From Betaproteobacteria bacterium (lineage in GTDB: Bacteria > Pseudomonadota > Gammaproteobacteria > Burkholderiales > Casimicrobiaceae), in assembly GCA_029884335.1 (NCBI GenBank), contig JAOUIA010000010.1, positions 1-64,000 on the forward strand: DNA of 64,000 nucleotides, given 5' to 3'. Below, piece after piece: positions 36,495 through 48,605 of the stretch (the first letter of the stretch is position 1; every line of letters begins with the position of its first letter). Made by a program: the position numbers and the translations under genes. The notes under the pieces were generated by a model. The model ran no database searches. It had not been told where the DNA came from and was given only the letters and a program-made list of their open reading frames with translations.

Positions 36495-37649
36495 TCAGCG
36501 CAGGCCGTGCAGCATTGCGCGCGCGAATGCGCGCTTCGCGGGCGGGACGATGTCGAGCAGCGCGAGGCCCGCGCCGCGCGCCAGCCCGACCAGCGGCAAC
36601 TCCGCGCCGAAAACCCCGACCAGCCCGTGCGTGAACGCGATCCCTGCGCTGCGATCCACGCGCCGCCGCGCCGCGTAGCGCGAGAGCATCCGCGGGGAGC
36701 CGAGCTCCTCCCTTGGGGCGTCCAGCACGGACTGCGCCAGCGCCCAGGCGTCGCGCAACCCGAGGTTGAAACCCTGCCCCGCGACCGGGTGCAGCTGCTG
36801 CGCCGCGTTGCCAATCAACGCGATACGTGGCCCGACGAGAGAACGCGCACGCTCCAGCGCGAGTGGAAACGATTTCCGTCCCGCAACGCGCGTGAATCCG
36901 GCGACGCGAGCGCCGAACGCGCGGGCGAGTTCGGCGAGGAACGCGCGTTCGTCGATCGCGATCAGCGGCGCGGCGCGCGCCGGGTCGACCGTCCACACCA
37001 ATCCGTAGTGGTCGCGCTCGGGGAGGAGCGCAATGGGGCCGGTCGGCGTGAAGCGTTCGAAGGCGATGCCGCCGTGCGGAGCGTCGCGCCACACCGAAGC
37101 GACCAGCGCGCACTGCCCGTACTCCTGCCGATCGCGCCCCACGCCGTCGACCTGCGCGCCCGCGCCATCGGCGACCGCGACGAGCCGCGCCTCGATCGCG
37201 CCCGGCGTGTCCGCATCCACTTCGACGCGGGCGGCGACCGGGCCGCCGCGCACCGCACGGGCCGCGCTGCCGAAGCGCACGGCCACGCCGGCGGCGTCCA
37301 GCGCCTCGTCGAGCGCGCGCTGCAGCGCGACGTACGAGACCGTGTAGCCCAGCGCCGGCACGTCCTGCTCGGCGGCGGTCAGGCGCGTCACGCCGAAGCC
37401 GCGCGCCTGCGAGACGTCGATCTCCAGGATGGGCGTGACGGCGCCCTCGACCTTCGCCAGCTCGCGCCACACCTCCAGCCGCTCGAGGATCAGCCGCGAG
37501 CCGTGCGACAGCGCCAGCGTGCGGTCGCCGCGCAGCGTCGCGCCCCGCGCGCGCGGGTCGAGCACCACGACGTCGCGGCCGCAGCCGGCGAGCGCCAGGG
37601 CGAGCGTCGCGCCGACGGGGCCGGCGCCGATGATCGCAACGTCGTGCAT
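36495..37649 (-). CDS. ubiH: UbiH/UbiF/VisC/COQ6 family FAD-dependent hydroxylase
   Basis: 'MHDVAIIGAGPVGATLALALAGCGRDVVVLD...GPRIALIGNAAQQLHPVAGQGFNLGLRDAWALAQ'. Confidence 0.88.
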   Translation of the reverse strand: MHDVAIIGAGPVGATLALALAGCGRDVVVLDPRARGATLRGDRTLALSHGSRLILERLEVWRELAKVEGAVTPILEIDVSQARGFGVTRLTAAEQDVPALGYTVSYVALQRALDEALDAAGVAVRFGSAARAVRGGPVAARVEVDADTPGAIEARLVAVADGAGAQVDGVGRDRQEYGQCALVASVWRDAPHGGIAFERFTPTGPIALLPERDHYGLVWTVDPARAAPLIAIDERAFLAELARAFGARVAGFTRVAGRKSFPLALERARSLVGPRIALIGNAAQQLHPVAGQGFNLGLRDAWALAQSVLDAPREELGSPRMLSRYAARRRVDRSAGIAFTHGLVGVFGAELPLVGLARGAGLALLDIVPPAKRAFARAMLHGLR

Positions 37650-37656
37650 CAGAGGT

Positions 37657-37774
37657 CAGGGAACAGGGAACAGGTGACAGAGAGAGTCGGGGAGCTAGGC
37701 GCGGCGCGGTTCCTGTTCCCTGTTCCCTGTTCCCTGTTCCCTGTTCCCTGTTACCTGCTACCTGCTACCTGCTC
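37657..37774. repeat. heptanucleotide array (TTCCCTG)n / (TACCTGC)n with inverted partner
   Basis: cctgttccctgttccctg... x5-6 then tacctgc x3 (37710-37774), with the inverse 'cagggaacagggaacagg' at 37657-37674; pepP stop codon lies inside. Confidence 0.85.
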
Positions 37775-39073
37775 GACTTCCGCCACGCTCTTCGGCGTCG
37801 CCGCGGTGAGGTTCTCGATGCCGTCCGCGGTGACCAGCACGTCGTCCTCGATGCGCACGCCGATGTCGCGGAACTCGGGCGGGATGTCGTCGGCACCCCG
37901 GATGTAGCAGCCGGGCTCGACGGTGAGCACCATGCCGGGCTTCAGCGTCACCGATTCGCCCTTGACCTGGTAGAGCCCGGCGTCGTGCACGTCGAGCCCC
38001 AGCCAGTGGCCGGCGCGGTGCATGTAGAAGCGCTTGTACGACCCGCTCTCCAGCGCGGCGTCGAGCGGGCCTGCGATCAGCTTGAGGTCGATCAGCCCCT
38101 GCGCGAGCACGCGCTCGGCAACCTTGTGGTAGTCGTGGAACGATGCGCCGGGCCTGACGGCGCCAAGGCAGGCCTGCTGCGCTTCCAGCACGAGCTCGTA
38201 GACGGCCTTCTGCGCCGCGGTGAACTTCCCGTTGACCGGGAACGTGCGCGTGATGTCCGAGGCGTAGCCCTGGTACTCGCAGCCGGCGTCGATCAGCAGC
38301 AGCTCGCCGTCGCCCATCAGCCGGTTGTTGTCGCGGTAGTGCAGCACGCACGCGTTCGGCCCGGAGGCGACGATCGAACCGTACGCAACGGCCTGCGCGC
38401 CGCCGCGCAGGAACTCGTGCATCAGCTCGGCCTCGACCTGGTACTCGTGCCAGCCGGGACGCGCCTGCGCCATCGCGCGCTTGTGCGCGGCGCTGCTGAT
38501 CGCCGCCGCGCGGCGCATCAGCGCGAGTTCGTGCGCGTCCTTGACGAGGCGCATCGGGTCGAGCAGCGAGCGGATGTCGACGATCTGCTCGGGCGCGGCC
38601 ACGCCGGTGCGCACGCGCGCGCGCACCTCGTTCAGCGTCGCGCTGACCTTGCGGTCCCAGGGCTCGGACAGCCCGACCGGCGTGAACAGCGCGGGCCGGT
38701 CCGCGCACAGGTCGGCGAGCTTCGCATCGAGCTCGGCGATCGGGTGCGCCTCGTCGAAGCCGAAGATCTCCTTCGCGGCGTCGGGGCCGTAGCGGAAGCC
38801 GTCCCAGATCTCGCGCTCCTCGTTGCGCTCGCGGCAGAACAGCAGGTGCCTGTCGCCGTCGGGCGAGGCGACCAGTGCGACGACCGCCTCGGGCTCGGGG
38901 AAGCCGGTCAGGTAGTGGAAGTAGCTGTCGCTGCGGTAGGGGTAGTGCGAGTCGCGGTTGCGGATGACCTCGGGCGCGGTGGGGACGACGGCGAGGCCGC
39001 CGCCGGCGTGCTCGCGCATCGCGCTGAGGATCGCGGCGCGGCGGTCGCGGTAGACGTGGTGGGCGTGGTTCAT
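37751..39073 (-). CDS. pepP: Xaa-Pro aminopeptidase
   Basis: 'VVPTAPEVIRNRDSHYPYRSDSYFHYLTGFPEPEAV...LLIDAGCEYQGYASDITRTFPVNGKFT...MHRAGHWLGLDVHDAGLY...LTVEPGCYI'. Confidence 0.96.
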   Translation of the reverse strand: MNHAHHVYRDRRAAILSAMREHAGGGLAVVPTAPEVIRNRDSHYPYRSDSYFHYLTGFPEPEAVVALVASPDGDRHLLFCRERNEEREIWDGFRYGPDAAKEIFGFDEAHPIAELDAKLADLCADRPALFTPVGLSEPWDRKVSATLNEVRARVRTGVAAPEQIVDIRSLLDPMRLVKDAHELALMRRAAAISSAAHKRAMAQARPGWHEYQVEAELMHEFLRGGAQAVAYGSIVASGPNACVLHYRDNNRLMGDGELLLIDAGCEYQGYASDITRTFPVNGKFTAAQKAVYELVLEAQQACLGAVRPGASFHDYHKVAERVLAQGLIDLKLIAGPLDAALESGSYKRFYMHRAGHWLGLDVHDAGLYQVKGESVTLKPGMVLTVEPGCYIRGADDIPPEFRDIGVRIEDDVLVTADGIENLTAATPKSVAEVEQVAGSR

Positions 39074-39135
39074 CGGGACGCAGGCCAGGATGGAGGGCCC
39101 CGTGCGCGTCGTGCGTCCGCGGCCGCGAAGGCGCG

Positions 39136-39141
39136 ATTATA
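39136..39141 (-). promoter_or_regulatory. candidate -10 TATAAT for pepP
   Basis: Minus-strand CCTATAATCGC about 60 nt upstream of pepP. Confidence 0.45.
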
Positions 39142-39165
39142 GGCGTGCTGCGGTAACATCCCCCG

Positions 39166-39779
<614 letters not shown>

Positions 39780-39783
<4 letters not shown>

Positions 39784-41015
39784 CGGACGACGACGGCCGC
39801 ACGCCGCGGCGCGCGCTCGTCGCGCTCGCGGCCACGCTGGCGATCCAGGTCTACACGTCGCTCGCCGCCACCGCGACGGCCGTGCTGGCGCCGGTGATCG
39901 GCCCCGCGTTCGGCGTGTCGCCGAAGCTCGTCGGCGTGTTCGTCGGCCTGGTCTACGCGGGATCGATGGCTGCGAGCCTCGCGGCGGGCGGGCTGATCGG
40001 CCGCTTCGGCGCGATCCGCGTGTCGCAGGGCTGCGTGCTGCTGTGCGCGGCGGGACTCGTCGCGCTTCCGCTCGCCGCGCCGTGGCCGTTCGCGCTCGCG
40101 GCGGCGGCGCTCGCCGCCGTCGTGGTGGGACTGGGCTACGGGCCGATCACGCCGGCCTCGTCGCAGGTGCTCGCGCGCACCGCGCCGCCGTCGCGCATGG
40201 CGCTCACGTTCTCGATCAAGCAGACCGGCGTGCCCGCCGGCGCCGCGCTCGCCGGCGCGGTGCTGCCTGCGCTCGCGTTGGCGACCGACTGGCGCGTCGC
40301 CCTGGCGACCGTCGCGGGAACGGGCGCGGCGGTCGCGCTCGCCGCGCAGCGCGTGCGCGCCGACTTCGACCACGAGCGCGATCGCTCGCGCAGGGTCTCG
40401 CTGCGCGAGTCGTTCGGACTGCTGCGACAGGTGTTCGCCGACCGTGCGCTCGCCGAGCTGACGCTGTTGTCGTTCTTCTACTCCGCAACGCAGGTCTCGC
40501 TGACGAGCTTCCTCGTCGCCTACCTCGCCGAGCAGCTCGGCCGGCCGCTGGTGGTCGCGGGCGCCGCGCTCTCCATCGCGACGCTGGCCGGCGTCGGCGG
40601 CCGCATCCTCTGGGGCCACGTCGCCGACCGCACGCGCTCGCCGCGCGCCGTGCTCGCCATCCTCGGCATCGGCGCGGGGCTGTGCAGCCTCGCCACCGCC
40701 GCGTGGCCCGTGGACGCGAGCGTCTGGCCACTGTTCGTCGTGCTCGCGCTGTTCGGCGCCTCCGCGATCGGCTGGAACGGCGTGATGCTGGCCGACGTGG
40801 CGCGCCTCTCCCCGCCCGGCCGCGCAGGCGCCATCACGGGCGCGACCTCCTTCGTCACGTTTGCCGGCGTGGTCTGCGGGCCGTCGGTCTTCTCGCTGCT
40901 CGCGGCGACGGCGGGCAGCTACCGCGCCGGCTTTGTCGCCATCGGCCTGGGATCCCTGCTGTCGGCCCTGGCTTTTGCCGCCCGCTCGCGGGCAAGTCCG
41001 AAGTCCCGCGGCTGA
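39780..41015 (+). CDS. MFS transporter
   Basis: 12-TM-like; 'FGVSPKLVGVFVGLVYAGSMAASLAAGGLIGRFGAIRVSQ...SIKQTGVPAGAALAGAVLP'; ATGA overlap with fau. Confidence 0.88.
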
Positions 41016-41038
41016 AACCGGCGCGCCAATCCCGTCTA

Positions 41039-41055
41039 GTGGAAATGATTTCCAC
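41039..41055. promoter_or_regulatory. 17-bp dyad GTGGAAATGATTTCCAC upstream of aceE (candidate operator)
   Basis: Perfect palindrome except the central base; intergenic between MFS and aceE. Confidence 0.5.
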
Positions 41056-41191
41056 GATATGGTAATGTCCGGGCAGCCCCCCTGCCCGACCCTGATCTGA
41101 CGCGGAGCAGCAATACAGGGGGCGGCCCGCTCACTACAATCAACTGGCTGAACGCCCGGGCTCCCCCGGGCGCGTTCTTCTGGAGGAACCG

Positions 41192-43861
<2,670 letters not shown>

Positions 43862-43872
43862 GAGACGCGGCG

Positions 43873-45591
43873 ATGGCGACGATCGAAGTGAAGGTGCCCG
43901 ACATCGGCGGCTTCGCCGACGTGCCGGTGATCGAGGTGTTCGTCAAGCCGGGCGACGTGGTCGCGCCCGAGGACCCGCTCGTCACGCTCGAGTCCGACAA
44001 GGCGACGATGGACGTGCCCTCGCCCGCGGCGGGCAAGGTGACGGCCGTGGCGGTGAAGGTCGGCGACAAGGTGAGCGAGGGCAGCGTCGTGCTCACGCTC
44101 GACTCGGCGGGCGCCGCGGTGGCGAAGCCCGCGGCCACGCCCGCGTATGCGCCTCCGCCCGAGGGCGATCCCGCGGCTGCGGCCGAACGCGCGCCGCGCG
44201 GCGAGAAGGGCGGCGCCGACGCGCCGGGAGAAGGCGCGACATCCACGCCTCCCGCCGGCGCGACGGTCGAGGTGCGCGTTCCCGACATCGGCGACTTCAA
44301 GGACGTTCCGGTGATCGAGGTGTTCGTGAAGCCCGGCGACGTTGTGAACGTCGACGACCCGCTGGTCACGCTGGAGTCCGACAAGGCGACGATGGACGTG
44401 CCGAGCCCCCAGGCCGGCACCGTGCAGGGCGTGCGCGTGGCGGTCGGCGATCGCGTCAGCGAAGGCACGGTGATCGTGTCGCTGTCCGCACCCGGCGTGC
44501 CGGGCGCGAAGCCTGCTGCTGCCACGGTCGCGGCGCCCTCGCCCCAGCCCTCGCCCGCAAGCGGGAGAGGGAGCACAGCCACCGCCGCTCCCCCCTCGCC
44601 CGCGGCAGCGGGAGAGGGGGCGGGGGTGAGGGCCGCAGCGCCCCCCGCGCCAGCGGGAGAAGGGCCGGGGGCGAGGGCAAGCGCCGCGCACGCCTCCCCC
44701 ACCGTCCGCCGCTTCGCGCGCGAACTCGGCGCCGACCTCGCGCAGGTGACCGGCACGGGTCCGAAGGGCCGCATCACGCAGGAGGACGTGCAGGCGTTCG
44801 TCAAGCGCGCGCTCGGCGCCCCTGCGCCCCAGCCCGCCGCGACGGCGGGCGGCGGCACGCTCAACCTGCTGCCCTGGCCGCAGGTCGACTTCGCGAAGTG
44901 GGGCGAGGTCGAGGCCAGGCCGCTGTCGCGCATCCGGAAGATCTCGGGCGCGAACCTCGCGCGCAACTGGGTGATGATCCCCCACGTCACGCAGTTCGAC
45001 GAGGCGGACGTCACCGACCTCGAGGAGCTGCGCGTCGCGCTCAACAAGGAGAACGAGAAGGCGGGCATCAAGGTGACGATGCTCGCGTTCCTGATCAAGG
45101 CCGCCGTCGCCGCGCTGCGCCGCTTCCCGGACTTCAACGCCTCGCTCGACGGCGACAACCTCGTCCACAAGAAGTACTTCAACGTCGGCTTCGCCGCCGA
45201 CACGCCGAACGGGCTGGTGGTGCCGGTGCTGAAGAACGCCGACCGCAAGGGCGTGCTCGAGATTGCGAAGGAGATGGGCGAGCTCTCCGCGAAGGCGCGC
45301 GAGGGCAAGCTCGGGCCGGCCGACATGCAGGGCGGCTGCTTCACGATCAGCTCGCTCGGCGGCATCGGCGGTACCGCGTTCACCCCGATCATCAACGCGC
45401 CCGAGGTGGCGATCCTCGGCGTGTCGCGCAGCGCGCTCAAGCCCGTCTGGAACGGCAACGCGTTCGCGCCGCGGCTGATGCTGCCGCTGTCGCTCTCCTA
45501 CGACCACCGCGTGATCGACGGCGCCTCCGCCGCGCGCTTCACGTCGTTCTACGCGTCGCTGCTCGCCGACATGCGCCGCGCGCTCCTCTGA
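43873..45591 (+). CDS. aceF: pyruvate dehydrogenase E2 (dihydrolipoyllysine acetyltransferase), two lipoyl domains
   Basis: Two lipoyl motifs 'DPLVTLESDKATMDVPSP'; E3-binding 'VRRFARELGADLAQVTGTGPKGRITQEDV'; catalytic 'LSLSYDHRVIDGASAARF'. Confidence 0.97.
   Translation: MATIEVKVPDIGGFADVPVIEVFVKPGDVVAPEDPLVTLESDKATMDVPSPAAGKVTAVAVKVGDKVSEGSVVLTLDSAGAAVAKPAATPAYAPPPEGDPAAAAERAPRGEKGGADAPGEGATSTPPAGATVEVRVPDIGDFKDVPVIEVFVKPGDVVNVDDPLVTLESDKATMDVPSPQAGTVQGVRVAVGDRVSEGTVIVSLSAPGVPGAKPAAATVAAPSPQPSPASGRGSTATAAPPSPAAAGEGAGVRAAAPPAPAGEGPGARASAAHASPTVRRFARELGADLAQVTGTGPKGRITQEDVQAFVKRALGAPAPQPAATAGGGTLNLLPWPQVDFAKWGEVEARPLSRIRKISGANLARNWVMIPHVTQFDEADVTDLEELRVALNKENEKAGIKVTMLAFLIKAAVAALRRFPDFNASLDGDNLVHKKYFNVGFAADTPNGLVVPVLKNADRKGVLEIAKEMGELSAKAREGKLGPADMQGGCFTISSLGGIGGTAFTPIINAPEVAILGVSRSALKPVWNGNAFAPRLMLPLSLSYDHRVIDGASAARFTSFYASLLADMRRALL
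44536..44677. repeat. three CTCGCCCGC...GCGGGAGAGG-type hairpin units in the aceF linker
   Basis: Units at 44536-44573, 44588-44632 and 44641-44677; translated as PSPQPSPASGRG / PPSPAAAGEGAGVRAA / PPAPAGEGPGARA. Confidence 0.78.
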
Positions 45592-45602
45592 GGGAGTCCA
45601 CC

Positions 45603-47060
45603 ATGACGACCGCCGATGCGAAGCCCGACGTCGAGTGCGACGTGCTCGTGCTCGGTGCGGGGCCGGGCGGCTACAGCGCGGCGTTCCGCGCCGCCGACCT
45701 GGGACTGAAGACCGTGATCGTCGAGCGCTACGGCACGCTGGGCGGGGTGTGCCTCAACGTCGGCTGCATCCCGAGCAAGGCGCTGCTGCACGTCGCCGCG
45801 GTGATGGACGAGGCGAAGGCGATGGCCGCGCACGGCGTCGCGTTCGGCGCACCCGCCGTCGACCTCGCGAAGCTGCGCGCCTGGAAGGACAAGGTCGTCG
45901 GCAAGCTGACCGGGGGCTTGGCCGGCATGGCCAAGGGCCGCAAGGTCGAGGTCGTGCGCGGCGTGGGCCAGTTCCGCGACGCGCACCACGTCGAAGTCGA
46001 GTTGACGACAGGGACCGGGCAGGACAAGACCGGCGCGACGAAGGTGGTGAAGTTCGCGCAGGCGATCATCGCCGCGGGCTCGCAGGTCGTGCGCCTGCCG
46101 TTCATCCCCGAGGATCCGCGCATCCTCGACTCGACTTCCGCGCTGGCGCTCGCGGACGTGCCCAAGCGCATGCTGGTCCTCGGCGGCGGCATCATCGGCC
46201 TCGAGATGGGCACCGTCTACTCGACGCTCGGCGCGCGCATCGACGTGGTCGAGATGATGGAGGGGCTGATGCCTGGCGCCGACCGCGACCTCGTGCGCGT
46301 GTGGGAGAAGGTCAACAAGCCGCGCTTCGACCGCGTCATGACGTCGACGCGCACGACGAAGGTCGAGGCGAAGCCCGACGCGCTGTGGGTCACCTTCGAA
46401 GGCGCCAACGCGCCGGCCGAGCCGCAGCCCTACGACGCCGTGCTGATGAGCGTGGGCCGCGCGCCGAACGGGAGGAAGATCGCGGCGGAGAAGGCGGGCG
46501 TGGCCGTCACCGACCGCGGCTTCATCCCCGTCGACTCGCAGATGCGCACGAACGTCGCGCACATCTTCGCGATCGGCGACGTCGTCGGGCAGCCGATGCT
46601 CGCGCACAAGGCGGTGCACGAGGGCCACGTCGCCGCCGAGGCCGCGGCCGGGCAGAAGAGCCACTTCGACGCGCGCGTCATCCCCTCCGTCGCCTACACC
46701 GACCCCGAGATCGCGTGGGTGGGGATGACGGAGGACGAGGCGAAGGCGAAGGGCGTCGCGATCGAGAAGGGACTGTTCCCGTGGGCCGCGTCCGGCCGCG
46801 CCATCGCCAACGGGCGCGACGAGGGGCACACCAAGCTGCTGTTCGACGCGGCCACGCACCGCATCGTCGGCGGCGGCATCGTCGGCACGCACGCGGGCGA
46901 CCTGATCGGCGAGATCGCGCTGGCGATCGAGATGGGCGCCGACGCGGTCGACATCGGCCACACGATCCACCCGCACCCGACGCTCGGCGAGTCGATAGGG
47001 CTGGCTGCCGAGGCCGCGGAAGGCACCTGCACCGACCTTCCCCCGGCGCGCCGCAGGTGA
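45603..47060 (+). CDS. lpdA: dihydrolipoyl dehydrogenase
   Basis: 'VLVLGAGPGGYSAAFRAADLGLKTVIVERYGTLGGVCLNVGCIPSKALLH...HAHPTLGESIG'-like C-terminus 'IHPHPTLGESIGLAAEA'. Confidence 0.97.
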   Translation: MTTADAKPDVECDVLVLGAGPGGYSAAFRAADLGLKTVIVERYGTLGGVCLNVGCIPSKALLHVAAVMDEAKAMAAHGVAFGAPAVDLAKLRAWKDKVVGKLTGGLAGMAKGRKVEVVRGVGQFRDAHHVEVELTTGTGQDKTGATKVVKFAQAIIAAGSQVVRLPFIPEDPRILDSTSALALADVPKRMLVLGGGIIGLEMGTVYSTLGARIDVVEMMEGLMPGADRDLVRVWEKVNKPRFDRVMTSTRTTKVEAKPDALWVTFEGANAPAEPQPYDAVLMSVGRAPNGRKIAAEKAGVAVTDRGFIPVDSQMRTNVAHIFAIGDVVGQPMLAHKAVHEGHVAAEAAAGQKSHFDARVIPSVAYTDPEIAWVGMTEDEAKAKGVAIEKGLFPWAASGRAIANGRDEGHTKLLFDAATHRIVGGGIVGTHAGDLIGEIALAIEMGADAVDIGHTIHPHPTLGESIGLAAEAAEGTCTDLPPARRR

Positions 47061-47063
47061 CCG

Positions 47064-47142
47064 GAAATTGGGGTCAGACTCGAATTTCCGGTGAGCGGGT
47101 CCGGATGCCCCCAGGCGGAAATTCGAGTCTGACCCTAATTTC
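47064..47142. repeat. REP-like GGGTCAG inverted-repeat element, copy C (bidirectional terminator position)
   Basis: 27-nt arms GAAATT(G/A)GGGTCAGACTCGAATTTCCG with one mismatch, 25-nt spacer; between convergent lpdA and DsbA-like genes. Confidence 0.88.
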
Positions 47143-47803
47143 GCAGGGCGGCGCCGACCATCGCCTTCAGCTCCTCGAGGCCGAACTGCGGCAGCGGCCT
47201 GCCGTTCACGAAGTACTCGGGCGTCTTGGTCACCTTGAGCGCCTTCGCGTCGGCGAAGTCCTGCGCGCCGCGATCCTTGACTTCGGCGGTCTTCGCATCG
47301 GCCGCGAGGCGCGCCACGTCGAGCCCGGGCACGCCGCCCAGCACCGCCATCGCGGCGTCCGGCTGCACGCGGTGGTTCTGCACCCAGCGCTCCTGCGCGC
47401 GCAGCAGCGCCTCGAGCGCCTCCCAGTACTTGCCCTGCAGCCGCGCCGCGTCCAGCATCGCGACGACCGCGTCCGAGCCGGAGTGGAACGGCACGTGGCG
47501 CATCACCAGCCGCAGCCGCTGCGGGTTCGCGGCGAGCAGGCGCTTGACCTCCGGGTAGAACGCCGCGCAGGTCTCGCACGCCGGGTCGATGAACTCGACC
47601 AGCGTCACCTTGGCGTCGGCCGGTCCCAGCACGGGCGAGTGCGGGCGCACGAGGCGGCTCGCATCCGCGGTCGCGACAGGCCGGTCGGACGCCTCCTGCG
47701 GCGACGGCGCCTTGCGGCCTTCCTCGAACCAGACGGCGACGGCGAAGACCGCCGCGAGCAGCACGAGCGTAGCGAGGAACAGGAGCTTGTTCATGGTGTG
47801 CAA
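47135..47803 (-). CDS. DsbA/thioredoxin-like protein
   Basis: N-terminal TM; 'PVLGPADAKVTLVEFIDPACETCAAFYPEVKRLL...TKTPEYFVNGRPL'. Confidence 0.88.
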   Translation of the reverse strand: MHTMNKLLFLATLVLLAAVFAVAVWFEEGRKAPSPQEASDRPVATADASRLVRPHSPVLGPADAKVTLVEFIDPACETCAAFYPEVKRLLAANPQRLRLVMRHVPFHSGSDAVVAMLDAARLQGKYWEALEALLRAQERWVQNHRVQPDAAMAVLGGVPGLDVARLAADAKTAEVKDRGAQDFADAKALKVTKTPEYFVNGRPLPQFGLEELKAMVGAALRN

Positions 47804-47846
47804 GCCTACCAGAGGCGCGGCAGACGACCTCGGCCCGCGTCAGCGT

Positions 47847-48605
47847 TCAGCGCAGCAGCAGGGCGAGCCCGCTGAACACGAGCAGCCCGCCGACGGCCTG
47901 GCGAAACGCGTCGGGGCCGATGCGGTCGTGGACCCACTCGCCGGCCCAGGTGCCGAGCAGCACGGGCAGCGCGGCGGCGGCGACGAGCGCGAAGTCGTCG
48001 ATGCGGAACACCCCGCTCGCGAGGTACGCGGCGGAGCGCACGACGTTGAGCGCGAGCAGCGTGGTCGAGACGGTGACGCGGAACACGCGCATCGGCAGGC
48101 GCATCGCGTCGAGGTAGGTGACGTACACCGGGCCCGCCATGCCCCCGAACAGCGTGGCGATCGCCGCGCCGAGCGTGCCGATCGGCAACGCGGCCCAGCG
48201 CGGGAAGCGGTACTCGGCCAGCTTCAGCCGCTCGCCGAACAGGCTGTAGAGCGCGTAGAGCACGACGTAGGCGCCCAGCGCCCTGATGAGGAGAGCGGGA
48301 TCGGCGGCCTTGAACAGCCAGATGCCGAGCGGCACGCCGAGCGCGATGCCCGGCACGAACTCGACGATGCGCCGCCACTCGATCAGCTTCCACTCGCGCA
48401 CCGCCTGCCGCACCGAGACGAAGAAGCCGAGGAACGTGATCAGCGGCGCCGCGGTGGAAAGCGGCATCGCGAACACCAGCAGCGGCGTGGCGACCACGCC
48501 GGAGCCGAACCCGGCGACGCCGCGCACCGCGTAGCCGGCGAACAGCGCGACCGCACACCAGAGCGTCTCGGCCGCCCCGAGCGGCCAGGTGGGCAGCCCG
48601 CTCAA
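47847..48605 (-). CDS. sulfite exporter TauE/SafE family protein
   Basis: 'LFAGYAVRGVAGFGSGVVATPLLVFAMPLSTAAPLITFLGFFVSVRQ...FGGMAGPVYVTYL'; TTG start overlapping the hydrolase stop. Confidence 0.85.
   Translation of the reverse strand: MSGLPTWPLGAAETLWCAVALFAGYAVRGVAGFGSGVVATPLLVFAMPLSTAAPLITFLGFFVSVRQAVREWKLIEWRRIVEFVPGIALGVPLGIWLFKAADPALLIRALGAYVVLYALYSLFGERLKLAEYRFPRWAALPIGTLGAAIATLFGGMAGPVYVTYLDAMRLPMRVFRVTVSTTLLALNVVRSAAYLASGVFRIDDFALVAAAALPVLLGTWAGEWVHDRIGPDAFRQAVGGLLVFSGLALLLR

Noticed and set aside
37657-37774. CRISPR-like array
   Set aside because: Seven-bp tandem units without spacers; simple heptanucleotide repeat
39074-39165. Possible 6S RNA next to fau, as in E. coli
   Set aside because: The pepP-fau gap is only about 92 bp and shows no 6S-like long stem
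41070-41088. Hairpin cgggca...tgcccg as MFS terminator
   Set aside because: Short stem without a T-tract; too weak to call
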